A stretch of DNA of 64,000 nucleotides. It comes from Lojkania enalia. Taxonomy: Eukaryota; Ascomycota; Dothideomycetes; Pleosporales. Position 1 is the stretch's first letter; the number at the start of each line of letters is the position of its first letter. Of this stretch, positions 1 through 12,152 are shown in pieces. Made by a program: the position numbers and the translations under genes. Under the pieces are notes generated by a model. It saw only the letters and a program-made list of their open reading frames with translations. It was not told the origin of the DNA and ran no database searches. The stretch covers positions 62,001-126,000 of the forward strand of contig ML986671.1 in the NCBI GenBank assembly GCA_010094045.1, read 5' to 3'.

Positions 1-938
1 CGCTCGCAGCTTCAAGAAGTAGCATATCCGATCGGAACATCTTGAAGACCATAGAGGCGAGGCGACTTTTCTTTCTAGCGGTAACACCTGCAAAAGAACC
101 ATAACTCTCCATTCGAGAGGAAGTTGACCTGAAAGAGCTAGCACCATCGCTTTGTTTTCGATCTTGAGACATGGCGGAGGTGGAATTAACCAAAGTAAGG
201 CTCGATGATGAGGACCTAAAAGGGTCGGTAAATAGATTTGTGGATGGCTCTTGTTCCTGTAGAAGGCCTTTGCTCACTGCATCCTGGAACCAAGAAATTA
301 TATGTTCCTGATTCTCTGCAATTGCAGCAGCTGTTAGTCCAGCACTCTCTAACTCCCTGCACAGATCCCTCCAGGTCTCCTGGGTGTCAAGGCTCTCCAC
401 GGTCTGGACGGAAACGCAAGAGCCCTCCCTGTGACCAGCCCGGACCTCCCGCAGTAGCCGGTCGAGTTTCTTATTGATCGTCTTATGCGATGAACTGGGG
501 CATGTCCTATCAGACCGTGCATGGTAATAACAAGGTAGGAACCCACTTGTGGATCAGTTGATTCAAAACTTGCAGCTCTGTTGTCGCTGCGATGATACGA
601 TCTCTAATGGAAGACACATTCTCCAAGCCCATCCGCAAACTATCCCATGCCCTCTGCCATGATGTCGGCTTGCTCTCGTACTCGTCTAGGAGAGCCTGTA
701 GTTCTGTCAAGGTCTCCATGATCGAAGCTTTGAGCTTCGTGAGCCGATCTTTTCGCGAACGGCTGAGTTCGATACCATCATCCAGATAGTCTTGCGTCTC
801 TAGGAGGGCAGTATGGAGGGATTCAACCTGTGTAGCAATGCGCCTAAACTCATCGGATGAGTCTTTGCACATCCGATAGATCTTCCATGCCAACGCCGGG
901 ATAGCGATAAAATCGCCAGCTCCAATGCCGAGGCTCAT
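1..938 (-). CDS. Fungal STAND/ankyrin-type N-terminal domain protein (3' end beyond window)
   Basis: Partial gene. Exon 1 is 938..547, a 52-bp intron (546..495; donor GTGGGT, CTGAT branch, CAG acceptor) follows, and exon 2 runs from 494 off the window edge without a stop. The ATG at 938 opens MSLGIGAGDFIAIPALAWKI, the usual start of the fungal N-terminal domain found ahead of NACHT or ankyrin regions. A helical region follows, then a basic stretch with KKLDRLLREVRAGHREGS just after the splice, a Ser-rich linker and, at the edge, a hydrophobic LLEAAS-like segment that often precedes ankyrin repeats. Family function (allorecognition or immune-like signalling) is known only loosely; ligand and effector domain cannot be seen. 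The splice is supported because it restores the family-like continuity. Domain assignment is by pattern memory. Confidence 0.7.
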
Positions 939-1320
939 AGTAATGTGGAGAAAGCTTGTGTCGAAGCCGAGTCTTGCCTGGTTTGACCAAACCGCATGGG
1001 ACCGTGAGCGTAATATACACGGCTCCCAGTGGTAGCACACAGGGGCAAGGCCGAGAAGTGGATGCACATATCGGTAGAACTGAAGCAAGGGCCGATCCGT
1101 ATTCATTACTCTTGACCAGGTATCTCCGCCAGGCTGGAGCTTGTACATCGAATAGCGCGTCTCCTAGGCTTGTCATTGGTTTGAGCCTATCGCCAAGAGT
1201 GGGCGTTGAACAAACTTGGGGGCGAAGGAGCTATATTTGGCTCCCCACGGAATGACAAGGATACTAAGACAAGAGACATGGGTGTGTAACCCTGGGAAAT
1301 GAGCTATCTTGAACGGAGCA
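939..1320. other. Intergenic
   Basis: About 380 bp between the 5' end of the STAND-type gene and the 3' end of the amine oxidase. The open frames here overlap on both strands and show no domain. I see no gene, only likely promoter and 3' UTR sequence. Confidence 0.5.
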
Positions 1321-2963
1321 TCATGTCGCCGACCACTGCAATGTTGAGGAGAACTGCTCCAAAACGCTCCTCGCTGCTCGCTCTCCCGATAAATATGCGC
1401 CAGCCACAGTACCCATCTCTTCTAGAGGCGCAGCATGCTCCCCTGCAAACCATATGTGGCTGTGCGGCAAGCCTATTTGAAGTGCTTCAACATGCTTATC
1501 GGCGCTCTCTATTCCAACCTGGAAGTTGCAATAGCTTCCGTTTCCCGAGAACTCATCAAAGCGCCAAGCAGTCGCTAGGATCGCCGCCGGCTTGCAATTC
1601 TTCGAACCTCTGTCATAATTGGGTAATCTAGAGTAGTATGGCTCGAAAAAGGTAGCTAGAGCCCGGTACTGCTCCTCCGTGGACAATTTGTGCACTAAAT
1701 TGGATACGTAAGCTGAGCAGTCTCCGTAGAGATATAATAGCAAGGTCGGATGTGAGTGCGGCGCCGGAAAGGCAGCAAGATCATAGGCCTCTTGAGGCCA
1801 GCCTTGTGGGTTCGTTTCTTGAGCGTATTTTGGAGAAACCCAGTTCGTGTATCCGGGATATTCGTCCTCACGGCCAGCTTTCCACCAGGCCGTAGAAAAT
1901 GTTATATATACCTGTGCAAACGGTTAGCACGACCATGGCTCAGTACGTAGTTCACACATGTTTACCTTTTCAAGATGTCCTACTGAGATGCTGATGATAG
2001 CTTCTCGTAATGCGCTAGGAAGGCTAGGTTGAAAAGCCACCTCGTTCCTTTTTAGCCAGCCTAGCGGAGTCGTCATGATCACACCGTCGAAAGTAAGGTT
2101 CTCGCCACTTTCTAGTCCAATTGTTATGCCCTGGCCATTGGCGCCATTCTCGTTGCTGGAAACACGAACGACATTTCGCTTCAACAGGAGATTGGCCGAT
2201 TTCAGGGGGATCCGGGCTGTTTCAGCGAGAATTGCAGCATAGCTACTGCAAACAATTGATTCCTCTGGGCAATCAGTTTTCTGGCAGGACCCGAACACAT
2301 GTATTTCGTTTGATACTCACCTCCACTACAACAGTCCTCCAGCCAAGTATATTTTAGACTCTGTCGATATATGGAATCCCCGATATAACATCCCCACATC
2401 TCAGCCATGCCGATAAGCACTTTCTTGTCGTATTCTGAAACCTTCATATCTGCAACCCTCTGCTCGAACCACTGGCCCAAACTATCATCCTTATTGATGC
2501 TATGCATATTTTCCTTGCTATGCCTCATAGCTTCCTCAATAATATCCCATCTTAGCTCGCCAAGGCGTTTTGCGGTCTCGTCATCGACTGCCTTCCCGTC
2601 GTGGTCAAAGACTTGCAGCTTTTCGTTCCAGATATGGAGGGGGGTGCCGGTCGCGTTCGCTAGGTCGAGGATTGGATTACCTCCGGAGGTATGGATCCAG
2701 TTGGGCCCCAAGTCAACGGTATAGCCCAACTCGTCGCTTTGGAGGATCCTCCCGCCAATGCGATCCCTGGCTTCAATAATGGTGACTTGGACCCCGCCTG
2801 CGATTAGTACACTTGCGCAGCGGAGGCCAGAGATGCCAGCACCAACGATGCATATATGCGGGACTTTTGCAGATTTGGAGCCTTCACCGGGAGATAGCGA
2901 CACAGTTGTCGTTCCGCAGGGAATCGAAGGATCCATCTTTGGCATAATATGGGGCAGTAGCAT
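1321..2963 (-). CDS. Flavin-containing amine oxidase (polyamine oxidase-like)
   Basis: Three exons: 2963..2321, 2264..1966 and 1911..1321, with introns of 56 and 54 bp; both have GT-AG ends. The spliced frame is 510 codons plus stop. The N-terminal Rossmann motif is IVGAGISGLRCA with the following acidic EARDRIGGR (about residues 36-70), which binds FAD. The C-terminal FAD/substrate segment is WFAGEHAAPLEEMGTVAGAY. An aromatic STAWW segment lies at the start of exon 3. The enzyme should oxidise an amine (polyamine or related), releasing an aldehyde and peroxide; the exact substrate cannot be read from sequence. The start is uncertain: ATGs at 2963, 2945 and 2936 are in frame. No frameshift or stop interrupts the model, so it looks intact. 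Confidence 0.85.
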
Positions 2964-5774
2964 AGGTGTGAGAAGGGACAGGTCGGACTTTTAAGGTATC
3001 TACCAGCCGCCGGGCTTCGCCTAACCTATGCACGACGGGACTGGTGACGGAGATGCCAGGCACTGATGAAGGTAGAAATACTACGCGAGAACGCGGTCTA
3101 GGCACTAACGCATGACCGCAGAACGATAGTCTCCGCCGCTATTATTACTTGACGCTGGCTCGCGAGCTCAATGCCCCGTCGCGTCGTAGTGGCTCGGATC
3201 CACCCGAACCCGCGGGGCCAACAAGCGCCAAATCGTATTTGCGGCATATTTTCCAAGGTCAACCTTGTACGTATCAACGCAAGAGCTGTAGACACAGGAC
3301 CCACCTTGGACCATGTAGTCGAGATATTATGGAAATTTCAGGGCATCATCCGTAGCGTTGGAGATTGTCGGCAAAGTACGCCTAGAATTAATGTCTCTCT
3401 TTCGCTTACCATATTGACCGCTTGGGTTGGGATAATTTTCAGGATACTCCAGCTAGTGGAAAGGACGTGATTCGAACGCAATGTGCTCTTCCTAGAAAGA
3501 AGGGTCTTGAAGTTCTTGTTTAAGGCTATTTCAAAAGCGAGTTGCACCCCACCCTTACTCCACTGACGCGGTCAATAGTTGAATTCATAATGCTAGTAAA
3601 GCTTCAAGTGGAGATAGGAGATACGCATTCATTACATTGCCCCATATGTGTGGTCAAATAATCATACTTGGAGATTAGCCTCCATCTTTAATTCCTGTGT
3701 TCGAGAGAATGATTTCAAAAACGGTCAGAGTTTAGTATTGCGTCTCATCATTATATCGAATATCTCTCATCAATGTAATTTATTTCTTTTGCCATTCATT
3801 GTAAAAACCAATTGGATGCAGTCCAAATTAAGAAATGAGATAATGTAACCAGATCCCACCTCTAAAGGAAATTATCTGTGTGCGTCGGGTAATTCTGCTA
3901 GCTAAGGTGGACGAACTAGAACACATTTAGATGGTGTGGGCTATCGGCCTTAATAGTATTGAAATAACGCAATGTTACGAAGCGAAACTTACCTGAATTT
4001 CCACTGCTTGCTCTGATACTAGCATCTCTTCGATACCTGTCTGACTTTAATTATATGCTTTGTTATTACGGAACAATGTGCTTCTTGCAATGGATCGCCT
4101 CCATAAGAATTGGAGTATCTGCCTGCCGTCCCTTCACTGAAAATGCCTAGATTTTCTCCTGTTTGCCGCTTAATCCTTTGACTTCTTAAGACCAGGCAGA
4201 GAACAAGACCAAATTGCTGCAGCAATGAAGACTCCAATCCATCCCGACCTGGGCCGCAAGAGAACTTTCCCTGTACGCATCATCCTTATATAATGTCACA
4301 CTTGTACCAACTATTACCCAAAGCCTTCTGTTATAAAACACGTGTCTAGGCATTTAAGGAGCCGTAGGAAGCGTTCTAGAGAGTGCAGGAAGGAGAGCAT
4401 GCTATATCGGCTTTGGAGTTGTGGTACGCGAGGAAATACGGTAAGAATGAACCCGGCTCCAACAATAGCCTCCAAGAGCACTTTGTAGATGCGAAAACAA
4501 GATGAGGCTGAAACTTTGGTGTAAACATGGCCCCAAAACTCGAAGTTTGATTCAATCGGCTCGTTTCTTGGTGTGAGAGGCTATCAAGCACCGACGAACG
4601 GCTATTTTGCGCCCTCTGAATTAGTATTCCTTTAGAAAGTCACAATCCATCTGAAACTCATCGACTTCTACTTGTTTCTCCGATATTTTATTAACTCTTT
4701 TATAATTGACTTTAAAAATAAGTCAAAATTAAGAAATACTACTAAGATTCTCATTTCACATAAAGTACTTTTAATATTATTGATGTTCTAACACGTGTAC
4801 ACAAGCAGCCAATAGATATCCTAGAATATCCTCTAAACTAGCTTCGGGGGTTTTAAGTGACCCTTTGTGGGATGCTTGATGACCTTCCTCCCTTGATGTC
4901 TATTTTCCTTTCTGAAGGTGGCACAATCTCAGCATTATCTTCCAAATTTTAAACGCTGTTATCTACTATAAGGTTATATATGGCGCGATCCCTATTGAAG
5001 ACTAGCCCTGATATCATATGAGACTAGGACATTCAATACAAATAGCCTTAATCCTCCATAGATATCAATTAACGTAGTTCTCCTCGTCTGTCCCGATACT
5101 TTACATCCACCTACGTTCTACCAAAATCTATACATAAATACACCCCGTCTCTCGAGACTAGTAAATCTAGAATGTTCTTAGCAGCCGGAATATCAGGAAC
5201 ACGAACCCTATATCAGGCCCATAACACTATTTTCGTTCGCCCCCTCCTTTCCTTAATAATTAAATTAGTTAGATAGCATCGTCCTATGTCTTTCTATTTA
5301 GGCATTTGTACACAAACTTCCTACCTCCAGTTCACCAATATCCTTATATCTCAAACCCTTCTGTTCTCTATTACGATCCGGACTTCTTAACAAGAATCTA
5401 ACAAAATTCAAATAAACTAAAACCGAAACCCCACGATACATCTCTCCCTCTATCGCACGCATCCAACTCCAACCACACACCTCCTTACCCCTGGCCCACC
5501 CTCCTACCCAGTTATACACAGTCAGACACTTCTAAGTAGCATATTCCTAACACCTTCATACCCCACTTTCCGTCCCTGATACTCTCATCCATCCAGTTAC
5601 TCCACATCCAAAACCTCTAACCAAGCGTACAAATCCTCGGTCCTTACACCATAGCAAAACTAACCACCGCACCTAGAGCCAAAAATTAGAGAACTTGGAA
5701 ACTCAAACCATATCATGGATCGAATTAACAGAAATCCTTACCACGCCTACCGCCAACTACAACTCACAACCCCA

Positions 5775-5812
5775 CGCACGCACACATACATACATATATA
5801 TACATACATATA
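5775..5812. repeat. CA/TA microsatellite
   Basis: Alternating CA, CATA and TA units over about 38 bp (for example CATACATACATATATATA). A simple-sequence tract with no coding potential. Confidence 0.8.
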
Positions 5813-5901
5813 CAAAATTTCATTCTTATAGTAGGGGCAAGTGGGATTTCGCATAGCTCCTAGCGTCCCAGCATCAGTATCTCATACTAATCACTAAGGA
5901 G

Positions 5902-5924
5902 AAAAAAAAAAAAAAAAAAAAAAA
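5902..5924 (+). repeat. Poly(A) homopolymer, 23 bases
   Basis: An uninterrupted run of 23 A. It lies downstream of the minus-strand GCV1 gene, so it could be a T-rich 3' flank of that gene or the tail of a retroposed sequence. No flanking duplication was recognised. Confidence 0.8.
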
Positions 5925-6292
5925 CAACCAATATATATTTCCCTGGAAGTTTATGAATTAAGAGATGAAGCATCAAGTTGAATCTAATCGAGTCAAGAAG
6001 TCGATCAATACGAAAACCTGCAAACAAATCAAGATCCTACCATTGCAGGAAAGCGCGAAGAAGTCCGACGCTAATGCCATACTACCCTTAACGACTAGTA
6101 TGTTATTATTCTCCATACTAGATAGGTAGGTAGACGTAGAACGGAGTCCTGTCTATCGATGACAAAGGTAATGCCATCCAATCACGGTTCGTATACAACT
6201 CACACAACAATCCCACCAACATCCAACACAACATTTACACGTCCAAAATTCTAAACAAGCTGCATAAAATCAAGGCACACAATTCTATATTA

Positions 6293-7721
6293 CTAGCTCG
6301 CAGGCGCTTTAAAATATCTACTCTTCACGAAAGGCATCTTAGTCACAGTCGCCTTCCTCTTCTTTCCTCTGACTAAAACATGCACCTCCGTCCCACTCTT
6401 ATGCATACCATCCCTCACATATCCCATAGCAATATTCTTCCTTAGCGTCGGCGACGGACAGCCAGATGTGATAGTCCCGATGTGCTCGCCAGCGTCGTTA
6501 ACGACTTGCGCGCCTTCACGGGCCGGCGCACCCTCGATGGTGAATCCCACGCGCCGCCGGGTCACACCACCGCCTTCTGATTTCTTCTTCAATTGCTGCA
6601 GGATGACGGAGTCGCCGTGGAAGCCACCGTTTGCGCGGCGGTCCTTGCCGATGATCCAGGAGAGCGCGGCCTCGACCGGCGTTGTCGAGTCGTCGAGGTC
6701 ATGGCCGTACAGACACATCCCTGCTTCGAGGCGTAGCGTATCGCGGGCGCCGAGGCCGGCGAGACGCAGTTCGTCTTTTGCCGAGTCGAGGAGGTACTCG
6801 GTGATGGCTTCGGTTGCATAGGGCGGGATGCTGATTTCGAAGCCATCTTCGCCGGTGTACCCGCCGCGGCTGACTAGTACTGTGGCGTCGGTTCCTTTGA
6901 TGTTGGAGTAGCGCGATTGGCCGAAGTATAGGGAGTCGAGGCTTTCGGAAGAGGAGTCATCTAGGACGCGTTTTAGGATTTCGGCGGCGAGTGGACCTTG
7001 TAAGGCGATTAAGCCTTGGTGATCTAGGATCTTCCATACTACCTCCGGGTTCGTGGAGTCGCTTCTCCATGATTCCAGTTCGGCGTTTAGATACGCCTTG
7101 TCCTTTTCTCGGCATCCGGCGTTGGTGACTACGTAGAATCTGTCTTCCGGTAGACGCACAATGACAGTGTCGTCGACAATGCCACCTGTCTCACGATGTA
7201 GGAGCGTTGAAAGCGTGGACTGGAACTCGGGGAGGGAGGAAAGGGACGAGGGGGTTATTCGTTGGAGGAATGCTTCAGCGCCGGGTCCTGAGAATTCATG
7301 CTGTACCCTATGTAGACGGACAATTAGCCAAAGCTAGACATGTATGATGTAAATTGGGGGCGTACATGTGCCCGACGTCGAACAAGCTGGCTTTTTCTCG
7401 CGTCCAATTGTGCGAGTCGGCGATGCTTAGATCATTGTATTGCACGGGCATGGAATAGCCGCCGAAGGGCACAAACTTGGCTCCGCGGGAGGTGTGGAGG
7501 TCATAGAGTCCTGTCTTAGCTACTTTTTCAGGCTCGGAGCTGGATGAGGCATGCCTGGTCGAAGGAGGTGAAGCCGGAGCGAGCTTGCGGGGTCGGGATG
7601 CATGCATGGAGAGAGTTCGGGCGGAAATGCGAGCCTTTGGTGAACAATTGGCCCGTATACAGGCGTTCGCCATGCCATTGAAGGCCGGACGCAGCACGCC
7701 GACGGATCTCTGCGCGGCCAT
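6293..7721 (-). CDS. GCV1: Aminomethyltransferase, glycine cleavage system T protein, mitochondrial
   Basis: Two exons: 7721..7366 and 7307..6293, with a 58-bp intron at 7365..7308 that splits an ATG codon after DVGH. The spliced product is 456 residues. It transfers the aminomethyl carbon from lipoyl H protein to tetrahydrofolate, releasing ammonia, in the mitochondrial matrix. Evidence: an N-terminal basic, Ser-rich presequence (about residues 1-70), then [28 protein letters not shown], the [14 protein letters not shown] segment, the [16 protein letters not shown] core and the C-terminal NIAMGYV barrel region. The first ATG of the frame that gives a presequence (MAAQRS) was chosen. It diverges from VMA5 across 246 bp. 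Length and motifs are normal for the fungal family, and the gene appears intact. Confidence 0.95.
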
Positions 7722-7967
7722 GGTGGTGGGGGGGATACGTGTGAGAGGGTTGAAGTTGCGGCGACGGGTACCAACCGTAAGTCGACGCTGACGCGAGTGA
7801 CGGCAGCGGCACCTTGAGCTCAAGCCGCAAAGTGCTCTGTGCCCCCAACAGCTTCCAGGTAGCCAGGATATAGTCCACCACAGCTCAACACCAGCTCTAC
7901 ATCATCACCGTCCTGGCCCCACTCCCCTACAATCCTTGCCCCCCGCGCCAGACTCTACGCCGCCGCC
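7722..7967. promoter_or_regulatory. Bidirectional promoter between GCV1 and VMA5
   Basis: The 246 bp between the two divergent start codons must hold both promoters. It is CT/CA-rich towards VMA5. No clear TATA box or factor site was recognised. Confidence 0.5.
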
Positions 7968-9378
7968 ATGTCCAAGGGCGTCAAATTCATCCTGGTCTCC
8001 CTGCCGACATCCATATCGCCGTCCAACCACCAAGACGATGCTCTCACGGCCCTGCGGTCAACCGTCACCAATGACCTGGGCACTACCCTCCCTTTCGCGA
8101 TTCCGACCTTCAGTATTGGGACACTGGATGCGCTGGTGCAACAGGCTGATGACCTAGCCAAGCTCGACTCTGCCTGCGAGGGTGTCGTGAACAAGGTTGG
8201 GGACAGCTTACGAGGTTTGTTGGATGACGAAGAGAGAATCCAGCAGCAGAAGACGATCAACGAGAGTATGCAACGCGCTATCTGCGACTGCTTCAACACT
8301 GGAATCTGACGCCTTGGGTTAGAGCCCGTTGAACAGTACTTACGGAATTTCCAATGGAACAAGGTCAAGTACAGGGCGGACAAGTCAATTGCGGACTTGA
8401 TAGAATCGCTGCAAAAGGTCGGGCTGCTACTGATGCAACTGATGTAGTAGTGGCTAATATGTGGACAGGAAATTACAGGCATCGACAATGATGTTAAGGC
8501 AAAATTCAACCAATACAACCAGGTCAAGACCAATCTCGCCGCCTCGCAGCGAAGACAGACGTAAGCCATATACCTTCCGCCTGCCCAGAAAAATCAAAAA
8601 ACATTAACATGATGACCAGCGGCAACCTTTCCACTAAATCCCTCTCCTCGATAGTAAAACCATCTGCACTCATCCAAGACTCCGAATACCTCGACACCCA
8701 CCTCATCGCTATTCCCAACATGGCCATCAAGGAGTTCTACAAATCCTACGAGACCCTCGCACCCATGGTCGTCCCCCGCTCCGCAAACGAACTCGCTTCC
8801 GACGATGAGTTCACCCTATTCGCCGTTGTGGTGTTCAAAAAGCATTCCGCCGAATTCGTCCATAAGGCCCGAGAAAGAAAATGGACGCCTCGCGACTTCA
8901 AGTACAAGGAAGGCGGCAAGGAAGAGGAATATCGTGAAATCGAGAAACTGGATAAAGACGCACAGAAGCTCTGGGGCGAGGCTCTCCGGTTAGGCAGAAC
9001 TGGTTACAGCGATAGCGCCATGATTTGGATACATGTACTCGCGCTGCGGGTCTTTGTTGAGACGGTGCTGAGATATGGGCTGCCGCTTGACTTTGTCTGT
9101 GGGCTGGTACAGGTGCGTCACTTTAGTTTTATATTATATCTGACTTCAATTTAAACGTAGGGGCGCTGATTTTGAACTAGACTACCCCTAAAGCCGCCAA
9201 AAAGGTAAAATCGAATCTCGACGCCCAGTACTCGTACCTCGGCGGCAACGCATTTGGCAGGGATAGCAAGGGGCGCATCAAGAAGGACGATCAATCCGTC
9301 TCCAACGATTTGCAGTCTGCGGTTCTGGGCGATCAGGAGTACTCGGCATATGTCTATTATGAGTTTGAAATTGTATAG
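7968..9378 (+). CDS. VMA5: V-type proton ATPase subunit C
   Basis: Five exons: 7968..8265, 8323..8417, 8469..8560, 8620..9112 and 9181..9378, with introns of 57, 51, 59 and 68 bp. The spliced protein is 391 residues, close to the 392 residues of the yeast protein. Subunit C belongs to the peripheral stalk of the V-ATPase and bridges V1 to V0 on vacuolar and other acidic membranes; its release accompanies reversible disassembly. Recognisable segments are the N-terminal FILVSLP, EQYLRNFQWNKVKY after intron 1, FYKSYETLAPMVVPRSA, the FTLFAVVVFKK block and the C-terminal VLRYGLPLDF with LGDQEYSAYVYYEFE. Every splice keeps frame, and several introns carry CTGAC or CTAAT branch points. No oddities were seen. 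Confidence 0.96.
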
Positions 9379-10032
9379 CGGGGAACATTTTTTTCGGGAG
9401 ATGGAGAGGGTCTTCGGATTCATAGGGTTGTGGGAAATGTAGAATAGCATATGTCAAATTTATGCTTTTTATGATGAAGGTGTGTGGTGTATAGTGTATA
9501 GGAACGCAGAGAGATAATCGAAAATGGAAGGACATGGATGGGCGGTTGGGCGTGGTTAGGCGGGCTATCTAGTTGCTGGATCGAGGTATATCGTCGCGGT
9601 TTAGTCCGAAGCCTGTGTTTCCTTGTGCGGAAGAGAATGCGATGGTTAAATATATGGAGTGAGGGGGGGTTTTTTTTTTTGGCACAGTATTCGGTATGAT
9701 GCGTTTTTCTGTTTTGTGTGTGAGGCGAAAGGGTTTGGATGGTGGTTAGGGGAGGAGGTTAGAGAAGCCAGTCATAGTGCGTTTTGAGCCTCCGAACTAC
9801 ATATGGATTTGAAGAGGGGAGCTTGAATGTTGAATAGGTAAGAGGTATTGATATATGCTTTTTTGAAAATTGTTTCAAATTATTATGCACAACATGGACG
9901 TGCTGGTAAGTGTTTTTAGGCCTCCAGTAGCGGATTGGTGGTCTGCATGGTACGTCTTACCTGTATATCTGCCCGGAGGCTCAATTTCAGGAATTCTGGT
10001 GCTTGTGAGGCTGAACACTTGTATTTTGTTCG
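9379..10032. other. Intergenic: VMA5 3' flank
   Basis: Likely 3' UTR of VMA5 followed by non-coding DNA, including a G-run/T-run junction near 9664-9680. No frame with a recognisable product. Confidence 0.5.
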
Positions 10033-10180
10033 TGTCACATGTTTCTACTATCCTATTATAGTTGGTCTGTTTTTAGGCCTATAAGTCTCGCCATCGCCAG
10101 CTTCTACCGAAGCAGGCCACTTACCCTCCTTCAATACATCAATATTTGCCTCAGCAATTGATGCTCCCTGATACGCGACA
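10033..10180 (+). mobile_element. Short LTR-like element, family 1 copy 1
   Basis: 148 bp that start TGTCAC and end GCGACA (TG...CA). They are flanked by a perfect 5-bp duplication GTTCG (10028-10032 and 10181-10185). The body is closely similar to four other copies in the window (17687, 19096, 51935, 55556). Terminal TG/CA plus a 5-bp target duplication is the hallmark of LTR integration, so a solo LTR of a small retrotransposon is the best reading. A MITE with 5-bp duplications is the alternative. Confidence 0.75.
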
Positions 10181-11087
10181 GTTCGGCGTGAGAGATGGGT
10201 AATACATAAAAGCGGAAGAGACTGGGGTAGGCGGTGCTTTTATAAACTACCATATAATACCTTGGTATTCAGAATAGACAATGAGGAATAAGTCCGCTAG
10301 GAAAGAATCCAAAGAAGAAGTGTCCACTTTCCGCCTCATGTCGAGGTTTAGTATCTTTATGTACGGGACGCCCTGACCCCTAGACGGTTCTTAGGCCACG
10401 GATCCTTGCATTACTGTTGGCCTTCGCGAGGCTGAGAAACCCGCGTCACCATGTCTTTTCCGTAAGATGTCAGATTGTTGATAATATTTTTGCTTGCTGT
10501 ATGTGTCAGCCTGCAGGATCTCTCTATTCCAGTATGCTGTGATATTGATCCTAGGACCGTCGAAATAGGCATCAGAACCTCATGGTGCTCTTCGCGAGTC
10601 AGTTGCTACGAGACATTCTGCTTTGATAGAGATTAGGCGTCTACGTCGAAAAACCGGTGCTCTTTAGTACATATCAACCTGTTCCCTCTCAAAGGTCTCT
10701 AGATATTAGCTTATTGAATGTAGACCAAGGAACTTGACTATAGCTGCGTGTGCGGTGATGGCGCAGAGCTAGATATAGAACTCTTCGAAGACAGTCTTCC
10801 GGTGACAAATATGTTGAGAATGGGCTATCTAGTGCATCGGTGCGGGGCCCGGCGATCTCTAGACACAGGCCGCTTGCACGCATGTCAGGGACAAGCGCTG
10901 AAGGAATCAAATTGTCGATGGATTGCATCTTCGTTTTAGTTTCTGCCGTCTGCCGTGAGTACAGGGTTTCTGCTTCAGGGAAGGCAACGTCTGCTTCACT
11001 GAATGCTCAGCAACGAGGACTAGGACTGCGGATCTTACGAGTGCACCAAGTAATAGTCCGTATCTAGCCCTTTTAATGAGATTATCC
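10181..11087. other. Intergenic, no gene supported
   Basis: Open frames up to about 80 codons exist on both strands, but none has a recognisable domain or splice structure. Part may be the decayed 5' portion of the membrane-protein relic that follows. Confidence 0.4.
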
Positions 11088-11580
11088 ATGGGTGCTAAAA
11101 CAGGTATCGCTGTAGGCATGATCCTCGCAGTCATTGTCTTCCTCCGAAAATGCAAATGAAACCATCAAATCCCCTATCACCCGCCCTTGAGCCCCTAAAC
11201 TCGTACTCTGATAAAGAAGCCACCACACACGTTCCCATGTCCCCAGATTCAGGCCTCCAATCCTTCGTTCCAAACAAATACGCAGATTCCCAGAAGTCAG
11301 CGGTGTGGGATACCAGCCTGTCTTGCTACCGCAGCCCTCATCGTACAGTGCCGACGGATATAGCACACCTGTCACGGAGCTGGGGGCCGAGCCATGGCGT
11401 GCTATGCCCAAGCTGTAGAACTCGTCGCATCAGACACCTGTGGAATTGCATAATCCGACGTACTTATCCGCTGGGCTGCGGGACGAGGCGAGGTCCCCGC
11501 TGCCGCCGCCGATGGAATTGGGTATCTGTATCCTGCGGTATCTGGCGGCGCAGCCGTCGAATGGGAGGGAGAGTGTAGTT
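11088..11580 (+). pseudogene. Decayed C-terminal part of a single-pass membrane protein
   Basis: Three frames must be joined to read a sensible protein tail. The first has a transmembrane-like GAKTGIAVGMILAVIVFLRK (11091-11150). The second has an acidic, Pro/Ser-rich cytoplasmic-type segment (PLSPALEPLNSYSDKEATTH, 11165-11300). The third carries GVGYQPVLLPQPSSYS and, after an in-frame TAG near 11418, HQTPVELHNPTYLSAGLRDE. This order (membrane helix, short basic stop, low-complexity tail with HQTPVEL-like text) resembles fungal cell-wall sensor or WSC/CFEM-type receptors. The ectodomain was not recognised upstream. The frameshifts and stop argue for a pseudogene, or for unrecognised introns. 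Confidence 0.4.
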
Positions 11581-12152
11581 GCTCCTGCGGCCTCGGGATT
11601 TCTAGGCGTGGGAGATGTCCTGGGTGTTTTTGGCCTGGGGATCGTGGCTACGTTGACGCTATCGGTTACATGGATAACATGTGTAGAGCTGTGCCGTAGA
11701 TTGCCGGTCCTCTTCCCGAGATTTCACGTATACTATTCATAGCTTATAGCTGATAGTCTTCCAATTTATTACATTTTGAAATCGAGGAATGCCTATTATG
11801 ATGACGGGCCATGGGCTTGGAGTCCCATGGCTGGCAGGTATTCTCGTTCTATGTGCCTAGCACAATGGGATTATAGAATAATCATCTGTATATGTAATTG
11901 GAAAATAACAGGTATAAAGAATGAGGGTATCTGGAAAGAAGAATTATAAGCATATCGATTTGAGTGGGTAGTCCTAGGAAAATACTGCTAAGCTGTGAAG
12001 GATCGATTTCAAATTTGACTTCTCAAATTATACTCTCACAGATATTCATCCAATCTCTGAGCAGAGCTACTGTGTAGGCATTTCTTGTTCGCTGGATGTT
12101 CCCAAGTCCCGCCGACACGTGCATGACAATCGAGAAACTATTCCTAGCCAAC
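11581..12152. other. Intergenic
   Basis: No coding signal. It contains a small inverted repeat CCATGGG...CCCATGG near 11807-11830 and AT-rich sequence leading to the 3' end of the acyl-CoA synthetase relic. Confidence 0.4.

Larger units (their letters stand above)
2964..6292. other. Long intergenic region, AT-rich with simple repeats
   Basis: About 3.3 kb. The longest frames are about 100 codons (for example 3171-3470) and carry no recognisable domain. The 4.6-6.0 kb part is AT-rich, with a CA/TA microsatellite and a 23-base A run. The distal part is probably 3' UTR of the glycine-cleavage gene. I see no supported gene. Confidence 0.5.

Noticed and set aside
3171..3470. Open frame of 99 codons on the plus strand.
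   Set aside because: No domain, no splice partners, and other overlapping frames of similar length on both strands.
3440..3510. Minus-strand sequence resembling the 3' half of a tRNA (TTCGAATC loop and a TTTCTAG anticodon-like loop with a CTTC/GAAG stem).
   Set aside because: The T-stem does not pair, there is no A box or 5' half, and the acceptor stem has no partner. At most a decayed tRNA or SINE fragment.
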